Positions 1 to 8,044 of a stretch of DNA of 58,185 nt are shown one piece after another. Origin of the DNA: Candidatus Fermentibacterota bacterium (GTDB taxonomy: Bacteria; Fermentibacterota; Fermentibacteria; Fermentibacterales; JCC-6); the NCBI GenBank assembly GCA_014728175.1, contig WJMA01000028.1:1-58185 (forward strand). Reading direction: 5' to 3'. The position numbers and the translations under genes were made by a program. Each line of letters begins with the position of its first letter. The stretch's first letter is position 1. The notes under the pieces are model-generated. The model saw only the letters and a list, made by a program, of their open reading frames with translations, had not been told where the DNA came from and did no database searches.

Positions 1-1
1 T

Positions 2-1339
2 GGGGTTGGGGATGCGTGGACCAGGTTTACCATCGAGGATGGGGCTTACTCGCGTTTTGTGTGCTTTGCTCACATCAACGGAGATGATCACCTCGACGTG
101 GTTGCTCGCAGGTCGGGCACTGGCCTCGCCTGGTGGGAGAGTACCACCTGGCCACCGGATTCGCAATGGGTGAGGCATGTGGTAACCAATGTAGACAGGA
201 ACTATGAGCTATTCGTGGTGGATTTCGATCAGGATGGCGACATGGACATCCTATACCCGTGCTACGATTCGCCAACGGGTCTGGTTCTCTTTGAGAACCT
301 GGACGGAGCAGGTACTACCTGGGGAGAGCTCACTGTCAGCAACAACAGGTTCACATGGACCTCCGCTCACGCCGCCGACATCGACGGCGATGGCGACTTC
401 GATGTAGCGGCTTGTAACGAAGAGAACTCCCCTTATCCGGGCATGGGCCTCTACTGGTACGAGAACTTGGATGGCCAGGGTGATCAGTGGGAGGAACACA
501 TACTTGCCTACGACCTCGATGAGGCTGAGGCAGTGCATGCCACTGATCTAACCAATGATGGGTTTGTTGACATAATCTGCGTCCAGCATGGTGATCAGGA
601 TGTCCTTCTCTTTGAGAATCTCGATGGCGCCGGGGAGGAATGGGCCAGACACGTGGTAGGCCCGGTTTCCATCGGTTACGACGTAGATGCCGCCGACTTC
701 GACGAGGACGGACTGACGGACATCCTTGCTGTAGGATACACGAGCATCTACTGGTACTCCGTCAGCCGCTTCGACTACGGCTGGCTGGAATCCTCGATAC
801 TGGACGTGCGTGGTTATCCCCAGTGGGATTCACTTACGTGGATCGCTACAGAGCCCTCCGGAACGGACATGTACTTCAGAGTGCGCAGTTCCAACGATCC
901 CGAAGAGTTGGGTGCCTGGTCGGATCCCATCCAGTCCCAGGGAAGCCTGGCGGGCTACATGGACAGTACGCACAGGTTCATGCAGTACCGGGTGCATATG
1001 GAGTCACCCGAACGTTCCGGTACGCCCTTTATCGATAGAGTCGTTTTCTACTACAGCAACCTGGGCGTAGAGGAGGAAGAGGAAGGTTCCTTCCTCCTGC
1101 AGGTTGTTCCCAATCCGTCTGCCGGTTCCGCCACAGTGAGGTTCGAACTGTTAGAAGAGGCAGATGTAGAGCTGGGCATCTACGACCTGGCCGGGCGTCT
1201 GGTTCGGATCCCTGCTAAAGGCCCCCACTCATCAGGGCTTCACGAGGTCGTCGTCAGCGATCTGCCTTCGGGCGTCTACGTCGCCAGGTTGCGGGCGGGG
1301 GGGCAGCTTGTTTCGGAGCGTTTCGCGGTGGTGAAGTAG
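2..1339 (+). CDS. Secreted VCBS/FG-GAP repeat protein with C-terminal sorting-type domain (5' partial)
   Basis: The reading frame is already open at the left edge, so the gene starts outside the window; 445 residues are visible. Four calcium-binding-type FG-GAP/VCBS motifs (DFDQDGDMD, DIDGDGDFD, DLTNDGFVD, DFDEDGLTD) are spaced about 50 residues apart, each followed by an ENLDG-type strand, consistent with a beta-propeller exposed outside the cell. After an acidic linker (EEEEE) the last ~80 residues begin VVPNPSAGSATV and contain YDLAGRLV and LPSGVYVARL, the pattern of type IX secretion type-A or FlgD-like C-terminal domains. Binding partner unknown. No SP can be judged because the N-terminus is missing. 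Confidence 0.85.
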   Translation, partial: GVGDAWTRFTIEDGAYSRFVCFAHINGDDHLDVVARRSGTGLAWWESTTWPPDSQWVRHVVTNVDRNYELFVVDFDQDGDMDILYPCYDSPTGLVLFENLDGAGTTWGELTVSNNRFTWTSAHAADIDGDGDFDVAACNEENSPYPGMGLYWYENLDGQGDQWEEHILAYDLDEAEAVHATDLTNDGFVDIICVQHGDQDVLLFENLDGAGEEWARHVVGPVSIGYDVDAADFDEDGLTDILAVGYTSIYWYSVSRFDYGWLESSILDVRGYPQWDSLTWIATEPSGTDMYFRVRSSNDPEELGAWSDPIQSQGSLAGYMDSTHRFMQYRVHMESPERSGTPFIDRVVFYYSNLGVEEEEEGSFLLQVVPNPSAGSATVRFELLEEADVELGIYDLAGRLVRIPAKGPHSSGLHEVVVSDLPSGVYVARLRAGGQLVSERFAVVK

Positions 1340-1640
1340 AGCCAGAGCCTTTAGTCTGTAAATCAGCATATCTTCCTGCAGCAGAGCCTGTAAAGTCCTT
1401 CTATCCACGTCAGAAGATGATTCGAACCAGCGAACGCTTGCGCTACCAAGACAAGAAGAGTCCTAGTCCGAATGGGCCAGGGCTCTTGCTGTTAGTGCAG
1501 GACACTCCCCAGACGTTTTCAAAAACCCTGGCCGCCTTTACTACGGGCTATTCCAAACGCAACGCCTTGCTCAGATGCAAATTGCCTTTTCGTTTTTGCG
1601 AAAAGGTTCAAAAGGTTTAGGAACGTCCCTGGGAGTCGAG
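1340..1640. other. Intergenic region with hairpin and repeat
   Basis: No convincing gene. The open frame at 1417-1620 lacks a Shine-Dalgarno and resembles nothing known. The region holds a perfect 8-bp hairpin at 1585-1606 (CCTTTTCG, 6-nt loop, CGAAAAGG) whose right arm runs into a 24-nt sequence that recurs at 51901-51924. A tRNA-like T-loop string near 1419-1430 on the minus strand has no matching T-stem and was not called. Confidence 0.6.
1606..1629 (+). repeat. 24-nt dispersed repeat, copy 1
   Basis: The 24 nt beginning GTTCAAAAGG and ending GAACGTCCC are identical, in the same orientation, to 51901-51924. Both copies sit in intergenic DNA directly after a small hairpin, here 1585-1606. 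This could be an end remnant of a REP/RAYT-like or other small mobile element; that is inference. Confidence 0.7.
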
Positions 1641-3032
1641 TTAAGTGTTCTCCAGAATCCAATCCGAGACGGTTCTCTTGAAACCTTCTATGAAATCCTT
1701 TTCCAGCGCGGGGTATTCATCCACTCCTCCGGTAGATGCCGCCTGGAACAAGTGATTGGCTCCCTCGACCACGATCACCTCGGCGTCGGGATTGTCCTCC
1801 AGGGCCTCCCGCATGGGCTCCAGGTTGGCCTCCGCGGTAACCTGCACGTCAAGTGATCCGAACAGGGCCAGCACCGGGCAGTCCACTCGGGCTACAAGCT
1901 CCGTCGGATCGTGGCTGAGGAAGTTGTAGAACCAGGGCGAGCTAACCTGGGACATGCTCTGCTGGACCGCCATCTCCACGTAGGTATCCACGTCTCCTAT
2001 CTGGGCCAGCTCCTCCTCGGAAAGGTCATCCAGCTGCTCGGTTACCTGGCGTCTGAACAAGGTGTCCAGGCTGGATAAGTCCTCCCCGGCCAGGACAGCG
2101 TCCATAACCTGCCGCTGCAGCGCCAGCTTCTCCGCGATCTCCTCCTCGCTGTGCCCCTGCAGCTCCAGTATGACCTCCAGCTGGTCCAGGATCAGGTGGT
2201 AGCCGTCCAGCGCGGGCCCGGCCATGCTTATCACGAACGCCACGTCCGCCGGCCTCTGCACCGCCTGCATGAAGGCAATGTTGGAGCCCTCGCTGTGGCC
2301 TAAAAGACCCACGGCCCCGGAATCTATTCTCTCGTCGGCAAGCGCCAGATCGAGAGCCAGCCCGGCATCGACGGCCATGGAGGAATCGTTGATACCCTCC
2401 AGGCTTCCGGTGGACCTGGCGAATCCCCTGTCGTCGAACCTCAGCACGGCGATACCGCTTCTGGTCAGATGATCGGCCAGGGTGCCGAACACCTCGAAGC
2501 CGAATACGTTTTCGTTCCTTTCCTGCAGGCCGCTTCCGGAGAGCAGGACAACACAGGGGAACGGCGGCTCGCCCTCGGGGATGGTCAGGGTGCCGGACAG
2601 AACGTAATCGTCCCCCTGCATCTCCACATCCTCGCTGTGGTAGGGAAGATCCTCGGCCGACATCCTGGCCAGAGTGAACGTTCCCCGCTCCATGCCCTGC
2701 TCGAAGGTTCCCCATATGGAATCACCCGACACGGTACCTCTGAAGGAAGCGGTTCCCAGGCCAGAGGGAAGATCGAATCCCACGCTGTCCGACCTGACGA
2801 ACAGGTTCGACAGGTTAAGTCCGAACGCTCCCTGCATGGGTATGTCTATGGTGCCGGATAGCGTCTCTCCGCTGCCTTCGAAGCCGACCGAGATGCCCAG
2901 TCTCACTCCGGCGATCAGTATCTCGCCCCGCCACTGTCCGGAGATATCGGCTGCTTGCCCGGGATCTTCTCCGCAGGAAGCCAGTATCAAAGCAGTGACC
3001 ATTGCTATCGCGAATAACCACCTAGTGCTCAA
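1641..3032 (-). CDS. Lipoprotein alpha/beta hydrolase (S9/BAAT-type)
   Basis: The TTG start at 3032 is chosen because GGAGG lies 8 nt upstream and because it yields a clean lipoprotein signal (hydrophobic stretch ending LILAS-C); the longer frame to 3089 adds only a charged tail. An N-terminal beta-rich domain (about residues 30-130) is followed by an alpha/beta-hydrolase domain with oxyanion-region GSGLQERN, FDDRGFARS, nucleophile motif GHSEG near residue 247, an acid in LDVQVTAEANL and a catalytic His in VEGANHLF near the end. Such proteins are membrane-anchored esterases or peptidases; substrate unknown. 463 aa. Runs opposite to the upstream gene and stands alone. Confidence 0.85.
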   Translation of the reverse strand: MSTRWLFAIAMVTALILASCGEDPGQAADISGQWRGEILIAGVRLGISVGFEGSGETLSGTIDIPMQGAFGLNLSNLFVRSDSVGFDLPSGLGTASFRGTVSGDSIWGTFEQGMERGTFTLARMSAEDLPYHSEDVEMQGDDYVLSGTLTIPEGEPPFPCVVLLSGSGLQERNENVFGFEVFGTLADHLTRSGIAVLRFDDRGFARSTGSLEGINDSSMAVDAGLALDLALADERIDSGAVGLLGHSEGSNIAFMQAVQRPADVAFVISMAGPALDGYHLILDQLEVILELQGHSEEEIAEKLALQRQVMDAVLAGEDLSSLDTLFRRQVTEQLDDLSEEELAQIGDVDTYVEMAVQQSMSQVSSPWFYNFLSHDPTELVARVDCPVLALFGSLDVQVTAEANLEPMREALEDNPDAEVIVVEGANHLFQAASTGGVDEYPALEKDFIEGFKRTVSDWILENT

Positions 3033-3160
3033 GATTCTACCTCCAGACCTATCTGTCGAACGCCGCTCGGAAGGGCGGCAAAAAAGCAAGATGATTGGAG
3101 TGAACTTCTATCCTTGCAGGCAGTATACCCGCGAATGGGGGCTGAAAGGAAGAGGGGTGG

Positions 3161-3784
3161 TTAGAACAAGGTTTTTATCGATCCCCAGGTGAATCCCTCT
3201 AGGTAGTAAGGCTCAACCTCGCCCCGGATGAACAGGTCATTGGCTCCGGGACCCTGTATTACCCAGGGTTCCCAAGTCTGGAAATCATCGGAGTAGAAGC
3301 TGTGGTCTACGCTGTTGGGTGAATTGTCCCCAAGCGTGGACGGCCAACCCCCGGTGGACATCTCAGTGTTCTCGATGACCCAGAAATCCGGATCGACATA
3401 GACAGGCGGTGAGTGCCCAACATATACGGGCGCATTGTGGGTGGCCGTGGCGGAGGTATGGTCCAATTCCGCATCCGGACCTGTCTGATCGCCGCTGTAG
3501 ATCTCACAATAGAACGCGCTGGCGTCCCACACGTACGGATATCCGTAATGGTAGAACCAATGCTCGGTCTGACCAATATGGCATGGCACCGGCGACCCGT
3601 AGAAGTCAGCGGTGTTGAACCACACACCTCTGTAGGTCCCTGTCCAGGTTAGCCACCAGCTAGTGCCATCATCGTACTGAAAAATGTCATCCGGCGACTC
3701 GACCAGAACGGACTCGTCAAGCTTCAGGTTGCCCGAGGGAGCAAGACCGGCAATCAACAAAACTGCCAATAGGTAATTCCTCAT
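3161..3784 (-). CDS. Secreted hypothetical protein, tandem paralog 3 of 3
   Basis: 207 aa with an N-terminal signal peptide (MRNYLLAVLLIAGLAPSG). Not recognised. The body contains YDDGTSWWLTWTGTYRG, FYHYGYPYVWDASAFYCEIYSG and a C-terminus ending TWGSIKTLF, all shared with the two genes upstream (3797-4414 and 4427-5047). Trp/Tyr-rich beta-strand pattern suggests a secreted beta-sandwich. It lies 12 nt downstream of its neighbour in the same strand, so the three are almost certainly co-transcribed. Only variable loops (about residues 65-80 and 120-140) differ, suggesting functional diversification after duplication. Confidence 0.75.
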   Translation of the reverse strand: MRNYLLAVLLIAGLAPSGNLKLDESVLVESPDDIFQYDDGTSWWLTWTGTYRGVWFNTADFYGSPVPCHIGQTEHWFYHYGYPYVWDASAFYCEIYSGDQTGPDAELDHTSATATHNAPVYVGHSPPVYVDPDFWVIENTEMSTGGWPSTLGDNSPNSVDHSFYSDDFQTWEPWVIQGPGANDLFIRGEVEPYYLEGFTWGSIKTLF

Positions 3785-3796
3785 ATTGCTACCTCC

Positions 3797-4414
3797 CTAG
3801 AACAGCGTTTTGATAGAGCCCCAAGTGGCTCGATCAAGAGCATAAAAGTTGAAGCAACGAATGAAATAATCGTTCGCGCCTGGACCCTGAATCACCCACG
3901 GCTCCCAGGTCTCGAAGTCTTCGGAGTAGAAGCTGTGGTTTGTGCTATTGGGAGTATTGTCCCCCAAATTTGATGGCCATCCCCCGGAGGACATCTCCGT
4001 ATTCTCGATGACCCAGAAATCGGAATCGACAAAGACAGTCGGCGAGTGATCAATAATTACGGGCGCATTGTGGGTAGCCGTGGCGGAGGTATGATCCAAT
4101 TCCGTACCCGGACCCGATTGATCGCCGCTGTAGATCTCACAATAGAAAGCGCTGGCGTCCCAAACGTACGGATAACCGTAATGGTAGAACCACATTTCGC
4201 TTTCATAAATGGAAGTTGGATAAAACATCCCGAAATCCTCGACGTTGAACCACACACCTCTGTAGGTCCCTGTCCAGGTTAACCACCAGGAGGTTCCGTC
4301 GTCGTACTGCAGCAGACCGTCCGGCGATCCGGTCAGAATAGGCTCGTCCAGCCTTAAGTTGCCGGACAACAAAACACCTACCATAAGCAGAGTAACCATT
4401 AATGCATTCCTCAT
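3797..4414 (-). CDS. Secreted hypothetical protein, tandem paralog 2 of 3
   Basis: 205 aa, signal peptide MRNALMVTLLMVGVLLSG, followed by the same conserved blocks as its neighbours (YDDGTSWWLTWTGTYRG, HYGYPYVWDASAFYCEIYSG, NTEMSSGGWPS, final WGSIKTLF). Good Shine-Dalgarno (GGAGGT) before the ATG at 4414. Middle gene of a three-gene tandem array with 12-nt spacers. Function not recognised; exported location is inferred from the signal peptide. Confidence 0.75.
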   Translation of the reverse strand: MRNALMVTLLMVGVLLSGNLRLDEPILTGSPDGLLQYDDGTSWWLTWTGTYRGVWFNVEDFGMFYPTSIYESEMWFYHYGYPYVWDASAFYCEIYSGDQSGPGTELDHTSATATHNAPVIIDHSPTVFVDSDFWVIENTEMSSGGWPSNLGDNTPNSTNHSFYSEDFETWEPWVIQGPGANDYFIRCFNFYALDRATWGSIKTLF

Positions 4415-4426
4415 GCCTCTACCTCC

Positions 4427-5047
4427 CTAGAACAACGTTTTGATAGAGCCCCAGGTGCGCTCTTTCAGGGAAATTCTCCATATAGCCCGGATGAACAGGT
4501 CATTGGCTCCGGGACCCTGTATTACCCAGGGTTCCCAAGTCTGGAAATCATCGGAGTAGAAGCTGTGGTCTACGCTGTTGGGTGTATTGTCCCCAAGCGT
4601 GGATGGCCAACCCCCGGAGGACATCTCAGTATTCTCGATGATCCAGAAGTTGGGATCGGTAATAATGGTTGGCCAATGCACGGCGTATACGGGGGAGTTG
4701 TGGGTGGCCGTGGCGGAGGTATGATCCAGCTCGGTAACCGGACCCGATTGATCGCCACTATAGATTTCGCAGTAAAAAGCGCTGGCATCCCACACGTACG
4801 GATATCCGTAATGGTAGAACCAAAACTCGCCTTCACCTAAATGATAGGAAGTCGGGTAGCCAAAAAAGTCTTCGGTGTTGAACCATACGCCGCGGTAGGT
4901 GCCATCCCAGGTCAACCACCAGGAGGTTCCGTCGTCGTACTGCAGTCTCAACCCGGTGGGATTCGCCAGCACTGGTTCGTCGAGCATCAGGTTGCCGGCT
5001 GATAGCGCGACGGCTGCGGCCAAGATGAAGCAAAACGAGTACCTCAT
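4427..5047 (-). CDS. Secreted hypothetical protein, tandem paralog 1 of 3
   Basis: First gene of the tandem array. The ATG at 5047 (MRYSFCFILAAAVALSAGN) is preferred over the longer frame to 5101 because it starts directly at a signal peptide, aligns with the starts of the two paralogs and has GGAG 7 nt upstream. 206 aa. It carries the same conserved Trp-rich blocks and WGSIKTLF end; the paralogs differ mainly in the segment after GVWFN and in the tail before TWGS. Divergent from the lipoprotein gene at 5275, sharing a ~230-bp upstream region. Confidence 0.75.
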   Translation of the reverse strand: MRYSFCFILAAAVALSAGNLMLDEPVLANPTGLRLQYDDGTSWWLTWDGTYRGVWFNTEDFFGYPTSYHLGEGEFWFYHYGYPYVWDASAFYCEIYSGDQSGPVTELDHTSATATHNSPVYAVHWPTIITDPNFWIIENTEMSSGGWPSTLGDNTPNSVDHSFYSDDFQTWEPWVIQGPGANDLFIRAIWRISLKERTWGSIKTLF

Positions 5048-5274
5048 GTTTTCTCCAGCTGCCTGCAGGCGACCGGGCGGAGCTGGTGGCGGACTTGGCA
5101 AGCCCTGGCTCTGCCGGGCCGCCTATCTTTTTAGAACGATGCTACATAACCATGATAAGGGTGCGAATCGTTCCGGTCAATATTGACCAATCGAGAGCCA
5201 TCTGCCGATTGCCCGGTGGGTAAGGCGGAATTAAATTCTCCTCGAGACAGAATACCACCAACGGAGGAGTCGTG

Positions 5275-5934
5275 ATGGAAAACGTTCACCTTGCCGCTTT
5301 TTTCGTGGTGCTTACGCTGACAATGGCCTGCGGCGGAAGCAGCGGCCCACAGACGCCGACCGGAGATTGGATGCCTCTCAACGTTGGTTCGGAATGGTAC
5401 TACGACGCCGAAGGGTACATGGCTACGGTCTCGGGGGATACCTTCGCCGTTACCGGTTCGGTCACCCGAACCATACCGTCTCTGGTGCCGCATATACAGG
5501 GATTCGACGCCTATACTCTCCACACGGTCACCGAACTGGAGTACGTTTACCCGGATACTACCATGGAGTACAGGGATACGGTATACGCTTACGAGACTGA
5601 AACCGAGTTCAGGGGATACGAGGACACGACCAGCATCTTATACGAGACGGTGGTCAGATACCCGATCAACTTGGGCGACAGCTGGAAGCCTTACCCGGAC
5701 AGTCTGGGCATAACCCGCGAGGTAATGAGTCTTACCGAAACCGTCGAGGTGCCTGCGGGCTCTTTCGGGAACTGCGCCTTCCTCCGGGACTCAGACTCGG
5801 TCAACCCCGAACGGTACACGGAACTCTACCTGGCGAAGGACGTAGGGCCCGTAAAGCACGTCATTCACGATTTCTACGAGGAGGACAGCGTAACCGCGCA
5901 CATCGAGGTGGATCTGGTAACGTATACCGAGTAA
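5275..5934 (+). CDS. Hypothetical lipoprotein
   Basis: Start at the ATG at 5275, which follows GGAGGA by 6 nt; the GTG at 5272 is too close. Signal sequence MENVHLAAFFVVLTLTMAC ends in a lipobox (TMA-C). The mature ~200 residues begin with a WMPLNVGSEWYY block and contain VEVPAGSFGNCAFL and ELYLAKDVGPVKHV, a pattern common in uncharacterised bacterial lipoproteins with an all-beta fold. No enzymatic motif is visible. Stands alone between divergent and convergent neighbours. Confidence 0.7.
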   Translation: MENVHLAAFFVVLTLTMACGGSSGPQTPTGDWMPLNVGSEWYYDAEGYMATVSGDTFAVTGSVTRTIPSLVPHIQGFDAYTLHTVTELEYVYPDTTMEYRDTVYAYETETEFRGYEDTTSILYETVVRYPINLGDSWKPYPDSLGITREVMSLTETVEVPAGSFGNCAFLRDSDSVNPERYTELYLAKDVGPVKHVIHDFYEEDSVTAHIEVDLVTYTE

Positions 5935-6067
5935 TTTTGCAGGGATTGCTTTGCAGGTCGGCGACGCTCTGCGACAGTAATCGGCGGCCAATCACTTGGC
6001 AAATCCGGCCTGGGGCAGTGATGTAAATGTATGAACTCATGAAGTCGGCTGGCCGGGATTTACCGAG

Positions 6068-6886
6068 TTATTCTTCCCAACCCGACAGTCGGGCGCGTAC
6101 ATCTTCATAGAGATGACGTCGCTGGGCGGTGTTGTAGTAATCGGCCGCTCTGACTCCCCCGTAGATGTTCCCCCCGTAGAAGGACAGGCTCAGCCACCCT
6201 AGAAGAATGCTGGTAGCCGTATTGTCCTCGTCCAGCGACAGGTAGAAGAGCGCTCCGGCGGCAGCGTTCATGCCCAGGGCGGTGAGACCGTCCGTGGTAT
6301 GCCCACATATAAGTTGTCCCGAGCCCGGCAGAACCGTGCTGGCCAAACCGCACCATAGAGGGCTCCGATAAGGCAATTCAGAGCCGCTTTCGGCCATTCC
6401 GGCCAGCTCCTCGGCCAGTCGTCCCCTCTCGCCGGGCCAATCGGCGGCCACCTGCCGCAGCTCGGCGCTGCTTCCTTCCCACCGCTCCTGGTACAGCAGG
6501 GCGAGCGAGCCCAGAAGCTGTCCCCTGAATACGAGGTCTTCCGTAACGGCTGATTTTGCGGCCTGGTGGTAAAAGGCCCTGGACCTTCCGTAGAACCCAA
6601 TCTCGGCGCACACCGATCCGGCTCCCAAAGCGGCCATGGCCCTGTCGTCGCCATCGGGAAGCCTGTCCGCAAGGTAACTGTACAGCGAAAGCGACCTTTC
6701 GAGCTCGTCCAGCCTTTGCCAACATCTGGCCAGGCGAAGGGCCTCCGAGGAGCGCTCCAGCGTGTCTCCCCGAGTGTATATGAGGCGGGAGTACTCCAGG
6801 GCAGCCAGGTGGTAATCGCCCCGCTCGTACAGCTGATCGGCGAAGGAAGCGGTCAGGGTTAGAACGGCAAGAGCAGCGAGTCCCAT
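6068..6886 (-). CDS. TPR-like exported protein with C-terminal membrane segments
   Basis: 272 aa. A short N-terminal hydrophobic segment (GLAALAVLTLTASF) is followed by helical tetratricopeptide-like repeats (YERGDYHLAALEYSRLI, ALRLARCWQRLDELERSLSLY, FYGRSRAFYHQAA) over residues 15-165. The C-terminal third has two hydrophobic stretches around STVLPGSGQLICGH and GMNAAAGALFYLSL, ending in an amphipathic tail. The PGSGQ..G pattern resembles small membrane proteins of the DUF5683/TM2 type. The ATG overlaps the end of the upstream yidD gene by 28 nt, so the two are translationally linked; a role in envelope protein handling is only inferred. Confidence 0.7.
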   Translation of the reverse strand: MGLAALAVLTLTASFADQLYERGDYHLAALEYSRLIYTRGDTLERSSEALRLARCWQRLDELERSLSLYSYLADRLPDGDDRAMAALGAGSVCAEIGFYGRSRAFYHQAAKSAVTEDLVFRGQLLGSLALLYQERWEGSSAELRQVAADWPGERGRLAEELAGMAESGSELPYRSPLWCGLASTVLPGSGQLICGHTTDGLTALGMNAAAGALFYLSLDEDNTATSILLGWLSLSFYGGNIYGGVRAADYYNTAQRRHLYEDVRARLSGWEE

Positions 6887-7215
6887 GTCTCGAAACCTCC
6901 GTAGTCTTCGATGGGGTCGAGCAGCTTCGAATTTTCCCCGGACGGTACGTAATAGTCCTGTCTACGGGCCGAGGAGTGGCACCTGGTCCATCTCTCCAGG
7001 GCCATCATGGTTCCCAGTACCGGGCCGTACCGGGATATGGCCCTCTGGCCGTAGCGCGAGCAGGAAGGGATGAAGCTGCATTTCCTTCCCAGAAGCTCTC
7101 TCACAACCAGGCGGTACTGGTAGAACAGAGCGTCGGTGGGTCCGGGCACCCTTCCAGGCTCCGGCCCATCGGGCGGAGCCGCTAAGGTAAACAATAGAAT
7201 CAGAATCCGGACCAA
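6859..7215 (-). CDS. yidD: YidD-family membrane protein insertion efficiency factor
   Basis: 118 aa. The family core is clear: FYQYRLVVRELLGRKCSFIPSCSRYGQRAI...ALERWTRCH, matching the YidD/UPF0161 signature with its conserved cysteines (CSFIPSC, RCH). The family is thought to help YidC insert membrane proteins. TTG start at 7215 follows GGAGG. The protein begins with a short signal-like hydrophobic segment (VRILILLFTLAAPPDG) that ordinary YidD lacks, and the gene is away from rnpA/yidC, paired instead with the TPR-membrane gene it overlaps. That suggests a second, specialised YidD. Confidence 0.8.
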   Translation of the reverse strand: MVRILILLFTLAAPPDGPEPGRVPGPTDALFYQYRLVVRELLGRKCSFIPSCSRYGQRAISRYGPVLGTMMALERWTRCHSSARRQDYYVPSGENSKLLDPIEDYGGFETWDSLLLPF

Positions 7216-7301
7216 CTAGCCTCCTCCGGCAAGTTGCGCAGACCCCGGGCGTTCGGTTAGCGACTTCCGACCGCCTTTGCGAAGATTGCTTTGGTGTAGC
7301 T

Positions 7302-7844
7302 CTAGTCCCCGGCACCCTCCTGGACCACGAACCCCTGATCACCCAGACCGGTGTCGGAGGGTGTGCCTGCCATGCGGGCCAGGAAATTCGAGCCCAGCTT
7401 CTCTATATGGTCGGCTACGTCGTCGAAGTAGTTGAGGTGTATCTGCTCCTCCTCGATTATCTCCTCGAAGATCTTGGCGCTGATACTGTCGCCGTTCTCG
7501 CGGCATACGACGAGGAAGTCGTTGTAGGCGTCAATGGTGTCATCCTCCAGCTTGCTGTCGAAGTCATACATGCCTTCCACGGCCTGGCCCCTGATCACGT
7601 CCTGGGCCCTGTCGGTGGTCGGCTCACCTTCGAGCTCCTTTATTCTCTCGGCGAACTCCTCGGCGTGACGCATCTCGTCTATGGCTATCAGCTTTATCTT
7701 CGCGGCCAGCTCGCCGTAATCTGCATCGTCCAGCCCGTAGTGCTGGTTCATGTACTGAACGATTGCGTGGAGCTCCATCTTCCGGGCCTCATTGAGAACC
7801 TGCAACACGGCGTTCCTGCGTTCCTCTCTGCCCTTCTCGGCCAT
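7302..7844 (-). CDS. bfr: Bacterioferritin (ferritin-like diiron protein)
   Basis: 180 aa four-helix ferritin-like protein of the bacterioferritin type. Diiron ligands are visible as Glu in ARKMELHAIVQY, the ExxH pair in IDEMRHAEEF, Glu in KLEDDTIDAY and the second ExxH in EEEQIHLNYF. Such proteins oxidise and store iron in the cytoplasm as 24-mers. The C-terminal ~25 residues after FLARM are Gly-rich and extend beyond the usual end. Good Shine-Dalgarno before 7844. Divergent from the trehalose synthase gene. Confidence 0.9.
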   Translation of the reverse strand: MAEKGREERRNAVLQVLNEARKMELHAIVQYMNQHYGLDDADYGELAAKIKLIAIDEMRHAEEFAERIKELEGEPTTDRAQDVIRGQAVEGMYDFDSKLEDDTIDAYNDFLVVCRENGDSISAKIFEEIIEEEQIHLNYFDDVADHIEKLGSNFLARMAGTPSDTGLGDQGFVVQEGAGD

Positions 7845-7944
7845 GGTCTCCGAACCTCCTTTTCGATGTGTAACTTCTATATAGGACGGACCGGAAAGAT
7901 AAGCCCTTGTGATAGGGATGGCAAAGGTGATATCGGAGTCGCAC

Positions 7945-7973
7945 TTGTCACCATCGTTACCTGTTATTACGAT
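7945..7973 (+). promoter_or_regulatory. Sigma-70-type promoter of trehalose locus
   Basis: TTGTCA, 17-nt spacer, TACGAT, placing transcription start near 7980, about 65 nt before the GTG of the OtsA-OtsB gene. An inverted repeat (ATTACGA...TTCGTAAAT, 7966-7985) overlaps the -10 region and could be an operator; its regulator is unknown. Confidence 0.5.
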
Positions 7974-8044
7974 TCATTCGTAAATAAGTGCGTAAATCTC
8001 GGGATTGAGCCACTATAGCCCATTTGTAATCGAACGGACGAAAA

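Noticed and set aside
1405-1480. tRNA-like fragment on the minus strand (GGTTCGAATC)
   Set aside because: The T-loop string has no matching T-stem, and acceptor, D and anticodon arms cannot be built; at most a chance or remnant match.
1417-1620. 67-codon open frame in the first intergenic region
   Set aside because: No Shine-Dalgarno, ends inside a hairpin/repeat, no protein-like pattern.
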